Positions 46,213 through 56,930 of a DNA stretch of 64,000 nt are shown here, one piece after another. The stretch's first letter is position 1; every line of letters begins with the position of its first letter. The translations under genes were made by a program, and so were the position numbers. The notes beneath the pieces were generated by a model that worked only from the letters and a program-made list of their open reading frames with translations, searched no databases and was not told where the DNA came from. Source of the stretch: Volutella citrinella (taxonomy: Eukaryota; Ascomycota; Sordariomycetes; Hypocreales; Nectriaceae); contig JAWZSP010000004.1 in the NCBI GenBank assembly GCA_034401135.1, positions 4,712,001-4,776,000 of the forward strand. Direction: 5' to 3'.

Positions 46213-48380
46213 TTACAGGAAAATATTGACATTGACCTGTTCACTGGAAAGAAATTGTTGCCATCCTGCGCGAGGCGTGTTTTGCAGTTCCGAGCGCCGC
46301 CAAACCTTGCGAAAAAACTCCAAGATGGAAAAGGTATGGAACAAGGACAAGCTGGAGCCTATGCTAGAAAAGGACGAGATATAAATAGCACGTTGGTAGT
46401 CTAATATCGCATGCACGCCAGTCATGAATGCAGCCCAGAGGACATGCTGAAGCCAGGGCAGTCTAGCAAGAGACTGAGATCCGGCCTGAACACACTCTTG
46501 TATCCGAGCATCCGAGGAAGGCAATGCGCATATGTCGGAATAGATGAAGCATAGGATGCCATTTTGCCAAACCCTGTTGACCATGCTGGCATGGAACGCA
46601 TCGGGGTCGGTCTCGTCGGCTTCAGGCTGGCTCGTACTCCACATCCTTATGTGATGGATCAAGTCGCCAACGTCGGCCATGAGCAGTTGGGCGCTCTGGG
46701 GATTCTGTCGAAGCCCGCGATGCAACTTCCGCGAGAGATGGATTGCCTGTTTGAAGAAGGAAAACATTTCAACCACTGGCAAGTTGTTGAACCATTTTAT
46801 GTGATGGCAAGCCATTTGTCCATCGGACATGTCTTCTGGAGGAGTAATGTGTTAGCGATAGGGACCTTGGGCAACGGCTGTATCTAGATAGCCTTACTAT
46901 CCTTGATAAAGTCTAGGTGGCGCAGTTGTTTTGATTCGCTTGCTGGGCTGCGCATGCTCTAGCTGATCAAAGTCATCCAATTGAAATGGAGTCGGAGGAA
47001 ATCAGCTTCGTCGGTATGTCCCTCCTCGGAGCCATGCCCGGGATGCTGGATCAGGAGTTTGCGAGCCCTGACAAGCCGTGACACCCAATTTGGCGTGTCG
47101 GGCGTAATAATCTGCCAAGGTCAGCTGAGAGTGCAGACAGTCCGGACGTGGAATCAACTACCCCGCAAACCACAGAGAGTAACAGTGTAGCCGCTATTGG
47201 AACCTTTTGCGAGATGGGGACTACAGTGATCTCTGTGGATTCCATCATGCTTTCGCAAACAAATGGCATTACTTGAGCCGTCAGTTGGCCAGTTTGGTAG
47301 AGATGCAGAGCTGCAGATTTCATGATGATGCTATTCAGTGGCTGGAAACCAGCAGACAGAGCCGTGTACACTGTGTTGTAAGGGTTTCGGTCTGGATGAC
47401 CCGGGCAAAATCTTGGAGCCAGAGTTTTCAAGACTTGTAGGTCCACAAGGTTAGCCAAGTCCATGTAGTTTGACAACGTTGGCTTACAGTATCGCAGAAG
47501 ACGTGTCTCCGGGCCCATATCAATACCTCGATGTAGAGTATTGGCGGCCGACACCAGCGCCTGAGCAAAGGGAACCTGCCAATGGTTTGCGGTTGAATTA
47601 GTGTCCGGGCCGTGGTTATTCGACTCCAGCGCGAAGTCGCCACGAAAGATTTCCTCGTCCGCCTCCACTTCTTCGCTTATTAGCTGTTGCTGTTGGTCGT
47701 CATAGCTACCAAGTTGATGGAATGGTGTTGAGAGGTCAATCTGGAGTAAGGACTCGAGGAAGGCTGTATCGGGGCTTGATGGCACGATTGGCACTTCTGG
47801 TGAAATCATCACAGTCATCATATTCCGCGACGCGTCGAGGCCCCGGTTGGAAGGAGAGTCTTGAGTTGTCCCAGGGACGAAGGTGGACTCAGGCTGGAGC
47901 TCCATGTCGGACAAGTCGGCGGGAGCAGAGTAACACAAGGCGTGGTCAATAGAAGCTGGCAAGGGCTCTGACTCGGCTAGCAGAGGCTGCATGCCCATGG
48001 GCTCTGTTGAAGATTGCTCAGGTGTATCTGCAACGCCCTTTGGCAGAAGTGTGGCCAGTGGGCGCTCAGATTGCTGGACCTTGCGCTGCGCCCGACGAGT
48101 TCCCGTGGCGCGACGGGTGGGTGTGTTTGAGCCCCGAATAAGTTTGCATTTCATCTGTCCATCAACCACGCCAGAGACCTGGAAGTCGGCAAACCGAAGC
48201 TCGTAGCCGCCGCATGAGAGGCCGTAGTCGCGGCAGACGGTACACGTGGGTCTTGTCTCGTCACATTTGCGGCGTCTTTGGCGACATGTCCAGCATCCTA
48301 AGTCACAATGTGCGTGAGTTCGCGTGAATCAAACGACATGGTCACGAGCAGTCACCTTTTCGCGATCGAGTGTTGCCCAT
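46213..48380 (-). CDS. Zn2Cys6 transcription factor, reading frame possibly broken
   Basis: Minus strand. Exon 1 48380-48356 and exon 2 from 48297 give the zinc cluster GCWTCRQRRRKC then DETRPTCTVCRDYGLSC. A long Ser/Pro/Gln-rich linker and a fungal-specific domain follow (VPFAQALVSAANTLHRGIDMGPE, NPYNTVYTALSAGFQPLNS, TLLLSVVCG). A 50-nt intron at 47161-47112 restores ITPDTPNWVSRLVRARKLL. That frame then reads ADFLRLHFNWMTLIS and meets TAG at 46961-46959. The same bases in another frame read LDDFDQLEHAQPSKRIKTT. The last exon (46835-46213, MSDGQMACHHIKWF on) rejoins the first frame through an intron at 46897-46836. Either a one-base frameshift or nonsense change is present, or the splicing differs from my model. 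Confidence 0.7.
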
Positions 48381-48958
48381 GTCGATCAGACAAGCAGTAG
48401 TAGTGGCACTAGATCAAGAAAACAGCAGAGGTGGGTTGACAGCTGCACCCCAGGCTTTATCCGACGTGACGACTGGAGTGTGTGGGGACAGATCCACGGA
48501 TGCTTATCAGTGGGGACTGGTCTGGCAGAAGGCATTAGTTCAGGCGTGCACTAGGTCCTTGGCGCAGTCTGACAACCTGGAGCGAGTCACAACGCAACTT
48601 TCCCTCTAATGGGACAGACAAGGGCCAGGCCAATCTAGTCCTCCGAAGCTGGCAGGGGCGAACCGGTCTACGGGGACAGGTGGGCACAGACAGACCATTA
48701 CGGGCGTTATTGAGCGAACTCTTTTCTCCATCACTGCAGCAATAACAAACGTGTCCGAATAAGGTGTCTTTCGGGCTAAAGGGAGACTAGTGTCCACAAC
48801 ACAGTGTACGCCGTGTATCACGGCACATCATCGACCAAGGCATATTTGCCACATTTATAGTCAAATTAGACAATAAAATACTAGAAGCAGATGCTATGAA
48901 TGGCAACACCGATCAGTTGTCGTCTTAAAAGACTGGGATGCGCCCTAATAACTCCAAC
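48381..48958. other. Intergenic
   Basis: Upstream region of the regulator and 3' flank of the permease. Nothing else seen. Confidence 0.45.
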
Positions 48959-50893
48959 TTAGGCGATGCTCGACTCGGCACCAGACTTCTCGCTGGAACC
49001 CTCCAAGAAGGCGAGTCTCTCGGCTTCAGTAAAGTTTCCAAGGAACTCGTCAAATGATGGGGGCTGGTATGACTTGCGAGCCCCGACGAACCACATGACT
49101 ACGCAGAGGAGTGAAAATATAGCCACCAGCAAGATGCTGTAGTTGAAGCTGCTGGTCGTAATGGGATACACAGGGGGGAACTAGCAGTCAGGTCAGCCAG
49201 GCACACATGTGGCAAGAAAGAAACTAACGAACCATAACAAGAACAATGACTGCTGATGTATAGACGACTGAGATGAGGCAGATGGGATACCCGAGCTTCC
49301 CAAGGCTGAAAGGCGTCTTCTTTAACTGTTTGCGACCAAAGATGAGCATCATTAGTGCGGGAGAAGCTGCATCGCAGGTCAGTATAGAGTTTCGCTCGTC
49401 CGGATTATATAAACTGACCGTAGCTGGGCAAGCATGAAGGCAGCCTCGGTGCCCAGGATAGCGCTGAAGGCCTGGGTTGAGAATAAGTATACCAAGCCGA
49501 CCAAGACAGTGAGGACAAGGCAGAGGTGCAGCGACCACGTCGGGACATGATATTTAGGTGAGATTTTGGTGAGGCTAGGAATGTTAGTTGACTTGGAGAG
49601 CGCTGGTGGGTTCGCCGAGGAAACTTACTTCTCCTTGTAGAAGAAACCGCCATCTCGTGCCAGAGAAAAGCCCTGGCGGGAAGCCGATGTCATGCACCCA
49701 GTCAATGCTGAGAAGAAGTTGACTAGCAGCATGAGGTTGAATATAATGGCAGCTGTTTTGCTGTTGAGTGCCAGTCTAATCAGCTCGACAATCGGCACGC
49801 TGTTTGCCAGATATGTGTTAGCCAGGTTCGACAATGCATCTCTCGATTGTGACAAATGCACATACCCAGTGGCTGTGTTGATGATTGCACTCATATCCTT
49901 GGCACAGAAGCCAATCGTGAGAATCCAGATGACACCGACTGTTATCTGGGTCGCCATGATGATATACAAGGTCCGGGGGATGGCCATGGTTGGTCGAGGG
50001 ATCTCTTTAGCTAAGTGGCATACAGCATCCAAACTGACCCAGATGACCATGCTATTATACAGACCAATCGCAACGGCCATTGATGCTGCGGCAAAGCCGG
50101 TTTCGTTGGTAACTGTGACAAATACGTCCGTGGCCGATGCCTTGGGGGCCCGTGCAAGGAGAGTGATGGTGAATCCGACGAATCCGAGCATGCTCACAAT
50201 GCCTATTGAAGTGGTTTAGTACATCATCGGGTTTCTGCCTCGTCTGGCACTCCACTTACAGCCAGTATTCTCCATGATGCGAAAACCGCCGAGGAGAAAG
50301 ACATTGACAACCCAGGAAACGAGCGTCCATGCGACGAAGACCAAGAAGTATTGCCACCGTCCGCTGACGACATAGTCGGGTTTGCATAGGATAACGAGCG
50401 AGAATGTAAGTCCGGTTTGGATTGCGGCACAGGCAGCGATGGTCAAGACCCAGCCCAGGTAGTTGAACCAGCCGACCGGGTAACCAACCAATCTGCGATA
50501 TTTTTCAGGGCAAAGGAAGGTCGAGAAATGGTAGGCTCCGCCGGCCGTAGGAAAGAGAGCGGCACACTCTGCGAGAACACTCATAGTGCATAGGGTGCAC
50601 GCGGCGGCCCCAAGACTGTAATGAATAAGTTAGCGTCTTGACAAACAAGTTGCAAGGGCACCAAAAACATACAATCCGTAGAAGATGGTTGCGATGCCAC
50701 CAGCAGAAGCACCGATGACAAAGAGGTACGAAACACCACCAAAGAGGTTGATGACGTTCCAGGCGACACACACAACAGCCCAGAAGCTCATGTGTCGCTT
50801 GAGCTGGCCCTCTTGCACCAGCACTTCGCCTTGCACTTCTTGCGAAGCAGCACAGGACAATGTGTTCTCGATCGATGGTCGTTTCTCGCGCAT
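48959..50893 (-). CDS. APC-superfamily amino-acid/GABA-type permease, one junction out of phase
   Basis: Twelve-helix H+-coupled amine or amino-acid importer. Minus-strand exons 50893-50673, 50615-50260, 50202-49629, 49574-49419, 49366-49229, 49179-48959. Seen: KRHMSFWAVVCVAWNVINLFGG, a CTMSVLAECAALFPTAGGAYHF stretch (the consensus SMAELASMYPTSGGQYHW region), VGWFNYLGWVLTIAA, SLDAVCHLAKEIPRPTMAIPR (the EEI-NP-type loop), LTGCMTSASRQGFSLARDGGFF and ISPKYHVPTWSLHL, all as in fungal GABA/choline-type permeases. The splice from 49419 to 49366 leaves two bases on each side, one too many for the frame, although both flanking exons are clearly right. Either a one-base change or an unusual splice site is present. 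It neighbours a regulator, an SDR and an aminotransferase. Confidence 0.82.
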
Positions 50894-51728
50894 TTTGGAC
50901 TTCTCTTGTGGAAGCCTGGAAGGGATGATAGAGCTGGTAAAAGGCGTGCTTGCTGAATCGTAGGGTTGTGATCATGTTCTGGATGGGGACCGTCACTCTG
51001 ATAAATACAGTTGTGGCAACATGATATCTGTCGAGCGCCCGCACTGAGGGCTGGATACAATCAGAAAGTCTACCCCATGACAATCACCAGTGTCTCCTCT
51101 GGTGTCTCCCTTGTTGTTGCCTCACCTGAAATCCGAGCCAGGCGTTTAGTCATGATAACGGGAACTGATGCTTATCACTGGTATCAGCGCCGAGAGGAGG
51201 TGGAGTCGATGGTTTGGCACTAAACCCGACATTTATAAATTACGCACAACGACGCCAATCACCTCAGGGCCGAGACGCTCCCCAAACGAGGATAGAGAGC
51301 AAAGATTAGATAACAGGGTCAAGACACACTTGTTCCGACTTAGCGTGCAAGAATGACTCGGCGGAAGAACACATGATCGTGTATCGCTCGTCGTGGTCCG
51401 AAGATGCCGATGATTGCTTGGTGTGCCACGAGACTCAAGCCAACCGAACCTCGCACGCGACATCGTATCTAGGACTAGTTCTTTCCGGAACAGGTGCCCG
51501 GCATAGTGGTGTTTGACGGATTCCCTTTCGTGGCCAGGTCTAAAATCTTCGCTAGTGACTCCGGTTTTACATGACAATTACAACCATGGAGCCGACGTAC
51601 CCATCACTTTCATTGGTAAAGTCTCCGTCTTTACTTAGGGTTCTCATTTCGCTTTGATAATGTGTACTAAGTTTCGAGGCACGGGCTTTCATTGTTCAAC
51701 ATCTAACGAACTACTTTCACCACCCACT
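50894..51728. other. Intergenic, promoter of the permease
   Basis: No gene. Two GATA-type sites (TGATAA at 51154, CTTATC at 51172-51177) lie about 260-285 bp before the permease start, the kind bound by AreA nitrogen regulators; these short motifs also occur by chance. Confidence 0.4.
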
Positions 51729-52625
51729 TCAAACCATCACAGCACCACCGTTCGCGCAAGTGGTTGAGCCGGTAACCCATCTAGATCCCTCTTCACAAAG
51801 GAAGGCCACAACCTGGGCAATGTCGTCAATCTCACCAACACGAGGCGCAGCCGGGACAGCCTTGATGTAATCCTCACATTCCTTCTGGCTTTCTTCGGGC
51901 ATGGCACTGTCAAAATTTGTCAATAATTGGTCAATCATTTCATGCGCGAGTTGGACGTACTGCCACATCTCGGTGCCGGTGGGACCAGGGTTGACACAGT
52001 TGACTGTCACCCCGTACTTGTGGCCAAGCTCAAGAGCCCATGTCCTGGTAATGTTCTCCAGGCAAGCCTTTGAAGCACCATACATGGTGTGCATCTTCCA
52101 AGCTAGAGAGAAATATGTGTCAGTATGTTTGTTCCCAAGAAAAGAAGCGGGCCAGTCATGAGAGGGCATACCTTCTCTGGCGCAGACGCTACTCATATTG
52201 ACAATGCGGCCCCCTCTCCTTAGGAATGGCAGGCACTCCTTGACGAGAAAGATGGGGAATCGGACATTTGTCTGCATGACTCTGTCAAAGTGATCATACG
52301 TCACATCTTCCAAGTAGAATTCCTCGCTGATACCAGCATTGTTGACGATGATGTCGATACCACCATCAAATGCCTTTCGAGCAGCCTCGACCACCAAAGC
52401 CGGTGACTCGGGGGCCCTACAGTCGGCTTGGATTGAAGATCCCCTGCCACCAGACGTTTCAAATTCTTGAATAAGTTGCTCGGCGATTTTCGCGGAAGAG
52501 GAGGAGTTGTGTGTAATCAGCACAGAAGCGCCACGCTTCGCGAGCTCGGAAGCGATCCCACGCCCGATGCCCCTGGTTCCCCCAGTGACGATGGCGACTT
52601 TGCTTTTCAAAGATTTGGAAGACAT
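51729..52625 (-). CDS. Short-chain dehydrogenase/reductase (3-oxoacyl-ACP-reductase-like)
   Basis: Minus-strand exons 52625-52172 and 52102-51729, 275 residues. The 69-nt intron (52171-52103) has no stop and a length divisible by three, so unspliced reading adds 23 foreign residues (MPSHDWPASFLGNKHTDTYF region). Splicing restores REAWKMHTMYGASKA. SDR marks: SKVAIVTGGTRGIGRGIA, IIVNNAGISE, RIVNMSSVCA with catalytic Ser, YGASK with Tyr and Lys, VNCVNPGPTGTEM, and the C-terminal VAFLCEEGSRWVTGSTTCANGG. The coenzyme site TGGTRGIG is canonical. It is divergent from the aminotransferase across a 644-bp region, so co-regulation is likely. Confidence 0.92.
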   Translation of the reverse strand: MSSKSLKSKVAIVTGGTRGIGRGIASELAKRGASVLITHNSSSSAKIAEQLIQEFETSGGRGSSIQADCRAPESPALVVEAARKAFDGGIDIIVNNAGISEEFYLEDVTYDHFDRVMQTNVRFPIFLVKECLPFLRRGGRIVNMSSVCAREGMPSHDWPASFLGNKHTDTYFSLAWKMHTMYGASKACLENITRTWALELGHKYGVTVNCVNPGPTGTEMWQYVQLAHEMIDQLLTNFDSAMPEESQKECEDYIKAVPAAPRVGEIDDIAQVVAFLCEEGSRWVTGSTTCANGGAVMV

Positions 52626-53269
52626 GTTTGGGTTGAGGTAGCGGAAATGACGAAGTCTTGAGAGGCGCCGAGATGGTCTTTGGGACGGAAATAACAATAG
52701 GGATATGAGAATGAGAAAAGCTGCCAGCCGAGCGAAGATGAAAGGACAAGAGACCTACTCGCGAGCGTAAAAGACGAGATCCATTGGGTCTGATCACTTA
52801 AGTGCCGTACAATTCAATATTGCTGGGGCGGAAGCGGGACAGTCCCAAACAGGTAAATTTTAGCACAAACGCCTACCAATAAAACCCCCCTGGCTATCCC
52901 GCAGGTGCAATCCGAATCAGCAATAAGACGAAGCCACGGTCATACGATGATAAGATTGATACCAGTCCCTGGCCTTGTCAGACTACGGCCGACCAATGGC
53001 GTCGATAAAGGCCGCGCATGAATATTTCCCAATTTGGTAAATAGATACACTAAAAGCTGCCAATCAAACATTTCAACACTATTCCTCCGTGTTCGAGGTT
53101 CGTCTGCTGGGAGAGGTAGGTATTGATGTGTCAGCCGACTTCAAGAGGTACTAAAGGACCTCTTCTATCATCTCTTTGCACAGATGTAACTCTCTCAGTT
53201 GTGTGAATCGTCTCTTCATCTCGGTTATTCGTTTGCTGGATCAGGGAACACGCCTCCAATATCAACATC
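52626..53269. promoter_or_regulatory. Divergent promoter between SDR and aminotransferase
   Basis: 644 bp, no gene. Contains a 10-bp palindrome CACTTAAGTG near 52796 and two GATA-type sites (GATAAG 52949-52954, GATAAA about 53004), consistent with nitrogen control of both flanking genes but not diagnostic. Confidence 0.4.
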
Positions 53270-54643
53270 ATGACGGACAACACATCATTGACCTTGTCGG
53301 AAAAGACAATGGAGCTATGGAACCTAGAAAACCAGTACTGCTCCGGTGGATTCGAGCCGTCGCCCGTCTTTTTCGACCGAGCCGATGGTATCTACTTGTG
53401 GGTAAGTTACCGGCGGATCGACTTGGGACAGCCGAGCACACACTGAACAGCCTCCAACTCGTAGGACTGCGATGGCAAGAAGTACCTTGACTTCATCGGC
53501 ATGTTCAGTGCCACCAATTTGGGCCATGGACACCCATATGTCAAGAAGAAGATGATTGAGCAGCTGGAAAAGGCCCACATGCTCAACATTGCAGGACACT
53601 ATGCTGGATGGGGTCCCTTTGGCAAGATGATGTGCACCAAATTTGGATACGACAAGATTGCCGCAGCTACCTCTGGCACTGAGGCAGCAGATGTGGCTTG
53701 CAAGATTGCTCGAAAGTATGGATTGAGTCGTCGAAACATCCCTGCGGACAAGCTCAAGATCCTCGGCGTTGGCTCTTCATACCACGGTCTGGGCATGGGC
53801 GTCTGGGGTTTGATGGACCGTTCGAAGCAGAGAGATGCGTACGGGCTCGCTGGTATTGCGGTGCTCAACTTCAACCCCACGACCGGCAAGACTCTCGGAT
53901 ACCTCGACCTTGACGCCATGCGTTCTTGTCTCGCCGAACATCATGAAACCGTGGCTGCGGTTATCATGGAGTGCCTACACGGAACTTCCAGCTCATCTGA
54001 CGATGAGATCCGGTACGCTCGTGGTGTATACGATCTCTGCCGAGAGTTTGGAGTCCTTTTCATTGCCGATGAAGTCCGTCAGGGTGCTGCAAAGACTGGA
54101 AAGTGGCTTCCGTATTATCACCTCGGAGAGGATGTCAAGCCCGACATTGTCACAATGGGCAAGTCAATCACCAGCGGCTGGTACCCTCAGACGTACATCC
54201 TCGGCACAGAAGACGTCATGTCCGTCGTGGACGCCAACGAGACTGGTTTCACCTTTAGCCACACGCCCCCAGCACTGGCTGCTACGACTGCTACGATTGA
54301 AGTCATCGACAACGACAACCTAGTGGAGCGTTCCAGGGAAATTGGCGAGAAGTGGAGAGCTATTACCGCCTCCTGGAACCATCCCAAGATTGACTACGTC
54401 TCTAGCATCGGAGCCGACTCCAACATTGTTTTTAAGGAGCTAATGGGTCAACGAGTGGCTGCGCTCTGTATGCACAAGGGGCTTTTTGTTGCGTCGACCC
54501 AGAGCACGAAGAGGATTCGCATCAGTTTCCCGTTGATTATCACGGACAGAGAAATTGAGCAGGGCGCTGCGATCTTGAAGGAAGTCCTTGACACTGAGGA
54601 CACCTATCAGACCATCCCTGGAGAGTTTTTCAATCAGTTTTAG
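53270..54643 (+). CDS. Class III PLP-dependent aminotransferase, ornithine-aminotransferase-like
   Basis: Transfers a terminal amino group to an oxo acid. Exons 53270-53401 and 53465-54643, in phase, 436 residues. N-terminus [37 protein letters not shown] and SATNLGHGHPYVKKKMIEQL match the OAT/acetylornithine group. PLP site: TSGTEAADVACKIARKYG, VIMECLHG, LFIADEVRQG with the conserved Asp, and the Schiff-base Lys in TMGKSITSGWYP; HTPPALAATTA supplies phosphate contacts. It lacks a clear mitochondrial leader, so cytosolic. Divergent from an SDR and close to an amino-acid permease: together they could import and deaminate an omega-amino compound, the SDR acting on the resulting aldehyde or ketone. 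The substrate is inferred only. Confidence 0.92.
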
Positions 54644-54991
54644 TAAAGAGGAACACTTTAGATACTGAAAGGAACATTACAGCTGAAATTTCTTGGAGTC
54701 GATATAGAAAAGCTAGTATAAATTCTATTCCAACGGCAGCTTGACTTGTTATCTTCCTTCCAGACGACACTGTGCATTATATAACAGACGTTATTCTGCC
54801 TCTAAAGCATTTAGATCTCCTCTTCAGTTGCCTGAGAGTGGGCTTTTGCACTGCAAGGCGCAACTATACCGGCTGAAACCAAGGTCTCAATCGGTATTTG
54901 ACTTTATATTTGGCTTGCAGCTGACTACTCCTCTGTCCATAGTTCCTTATATGTAGCCTAAGCTAGATGATTTTCTTCCCAGCTTGATACC
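54644..54991. other. Convergent intergenic region
   Basis: 348 bp of AT-rich 3' flank between the aminotransferase and the next regulator. Nothing seen. Confidence 0.5.
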
Positions 54992-56572
54992 CTACTCTTG
55001 CAACTGCTCCGTCGTGTCCAAAATCTCTTCCGCAGGCAAAGGGAGACTTCGGTCAATGTTGACTATCAGACACTGGTTCACCTTGTCAATAAGCACCCTC
55101 GAGTGCGCATAGCCTGTCCGGAGCGTCGTTCCAATTATCCCAACCATCTCAACAAGGGTATCCAGCGGCCCAACCTTCATAGTTGACTTCTGATCAGCAG
55201 CAGGCGCTAATAGTAGTAGATCTGCGAGGGAACACCCGATATCAAAGATCTTCTCCAAAATACCCACTCCGTTGGCTTCAAACGCCTCTGCTGGGAGGAG
55301 CCGACAGATGAGGACAACGTCGCGGGCAATTGACGCAGGGTACTGCAGGGACATGCAATCATCGCCTGTCGTGAGGTTGAGAAGCTTCTTCGAAACACAA
55401 TGCTTCCACACAATGACTTTCAGCCACTGCCTGGATATAAGGAGATCCGCTTGTTGCACCGGAGAGTAGTTGGAGACGCTCGGCAGAGCGTACTTTAAAA
55501 CCTCTTGCAGCTTCAAAAGGTTTTCTGATTCAACACTCTCCGACAGTAGCAAACCAGCAGAGTTCCAAGAGGCGATGAAATTGGCATCAAAGTGTCCAAA
55601 TAGTGTGATGAGGTCAAGGAACCCGGGCAGCACTGCTGCATCCAAGGACTCTGGGTTCACCTGGGGCAGCGCCAGCGTGATCTGTAGCGTCAATGGTCGG
55701 TATCTCTGAAGTGCGTACGCGCGCTCGGTAATGAACAAGACCCAGAACATGCGCCGGCCGTACTCCCGCAAGACTGGATCGTCAATGTTTCTGTAAGTGC
55801 CTTCCTCGTGGAGACGTAAACCTTGCAGCATCGTTATGGATTCTCGGAGATAGAACCAGGTAGCCTTGTCTTTGTCCATGCAGAAGTAGGTTGCAAATAT
55901 GAGAAAAGAGGTTTGGACATGAATGAGGGACTGCCTTTCAGCCATGTTGCAGTAACGCCTAGCGCGGAGAGTTTCCGAGATGAGAAAGTCTGTTGGGGGC
56001 ATCGCAATCGCGGGTTGAATGGGTGAGGTTGGAGCTGGTTGATGCGTGAGAAACTCTGGCGAGAGTGACACCAGCGCACAGCATGCTGATACAAGTGCGT
56101 ATTTCTCTGGATCGGTAATGTCATTCAGGCTTTCTTGTACCGTCATCCGATGCAAAATCGGAGTGACGGGGTATTTGTGCGCGAACCAAGCGTCTACTGC
56201 CTGTTTCATGATATCAACTGATAGCCTCAACGAAGGTTGAAAGACATTGCGCGATGAATCCTGGGCCGAGGCTGGGGCACTGCTAATGAACCAACGTGGC
56301 TCACCCACTTCCCCAACGACCGCCGAATGCGAAAAGGGCGAGATGGTAGTCGCGGATCTCTTCGCAATTGTGGCGAGCCTTGGCCGTCGGGGTCCTCCCT
56401 TGGGGCCTGTCTTCTTGTGTACCGCAAGAAATGTGCATGTTGCTGCCGTGTCTCTGCAGTTCTTGCATGGCTTGAGCCCATCGCAGCGGACCTTGCGCAA
56501 GTGACAGGAATCACATGCTTGGCGCACCTTGCAGGTATTCCTCGGGGTGCCGGTCGAAACACGATTGGACAT
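54992..56572 (-). CDS. Zn2Cys6 transcription factor of the sugar-utilisation cluster
   Basis: Single exon, 526 residues. Zinc cluster QACDSCHLRKVRCDGLKPCKNCRDTAATC (CX2CX6CX6CX2CX6C here), followed by a basic run KKTGPKGGPRRPR of the kind seen in fungal sucrose/maltose regulators (SUC1/MAL-activator-like). The Fungal_trans region shows AVDAWFAHKYPVTPILHRM, LIHVQTSFLIFATYFCMDKDKATWFYLRESITMLQGLRLH and YGRRMFWVLFITERAYALQR. The C-terminus ends in an acidic stretch (LPLPAEEILDTTEQL). Its neighbours, a sugar transporter, GH32 and GH13, point to control of sucrose or alpha-glucoside use. Assignment to that role rests on context. Confidence 0.9.
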   Translation of the reverse strand: MSNRVSTGTPRNTCKVRQACDSCHLRKVRCDGLKPCKNCRDTAATCTFLAVHKKTGPKGGPRRPRLATIAKRSATTISPFSHSAVVGEVGEPRWFISSAPASAQDSSRNVFQPSLRLSVDIMKQAVDAWFAHKYPVTPILHRMTVQESLNDITDPEKYALVSACCALVSLSPEFLTHQPAPTSPIQPAIAMPPTDFLISETLRARRYCNMAERQSLIHVQTSFLIFATYFCMDKDKATWFYLRESITMLQGLRLHEEGTYRNIDDPVLREYGRRMFWVLFITERAYALQRYRPLTLQITLALPQVNPESLDAAVLPGFLDLITLFGHFDANFIASWNSAGLLLSESVESENLLKLQEVLKYALPSVSNYSPVQQADLLISRQWLKVIVWKHCVSKKLLNLTTGDDCMSLQYPASIARDVVLICRLLPAEAFEANGVGILEKIFDIGCSLADLLLLAPAADQKSTMKVGPLDTLVEMVGIIGTTLRTGYAHSRVLIDKVNQCLIVNIDRSLPLPAEEILDTTEQLQE

Positions 56573-56930
56573 GGTGGTTTTGGTTGAGATGATGCAAGGA
56601 CTCTCTGGCTTCCATGGCGGGGCACTAAGACGCCGATGGTAGCCTCAGGCATAAGCGGGGGCCTTCTCCACAGTGGCGAATCGTGTGAGCAGACTGCTCA
56701 TTCGCAGCGGCTTTGGGCTGTCTGGAAGTGGTCTAGGTGCGGGTTGACGCTATCGGCTCACAGGATTCTCCTGGCCAGCACACCTGAACATATTGAAGGG
56801 TATTTCTGCAAAATTGCCAAGAGTATCAATTGACTTTCACTGTACTAATTAAGCATCACGGTGCTATACTAGATCCATACCCGGCCCTACCGGTCAGGGC
56901 GTGCAAATACTTTCATTGTGCACACATACT
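56573..56930. other. Intergenic
   Basis: 358 bp between two leftward genes: promoter of the regulator and 3' flank of the transporter. Nothing specific seen. Confidence 0.45.

Noticed and set aside
52103..52171. Extra 23 residues in the SDR at 51.7-52.6 kb as a family insertion
   Set aside because: The segment has a GTATG donor and CTCTAG acceptor, and its removal restores a normal SDR alignment, so it is an intron.
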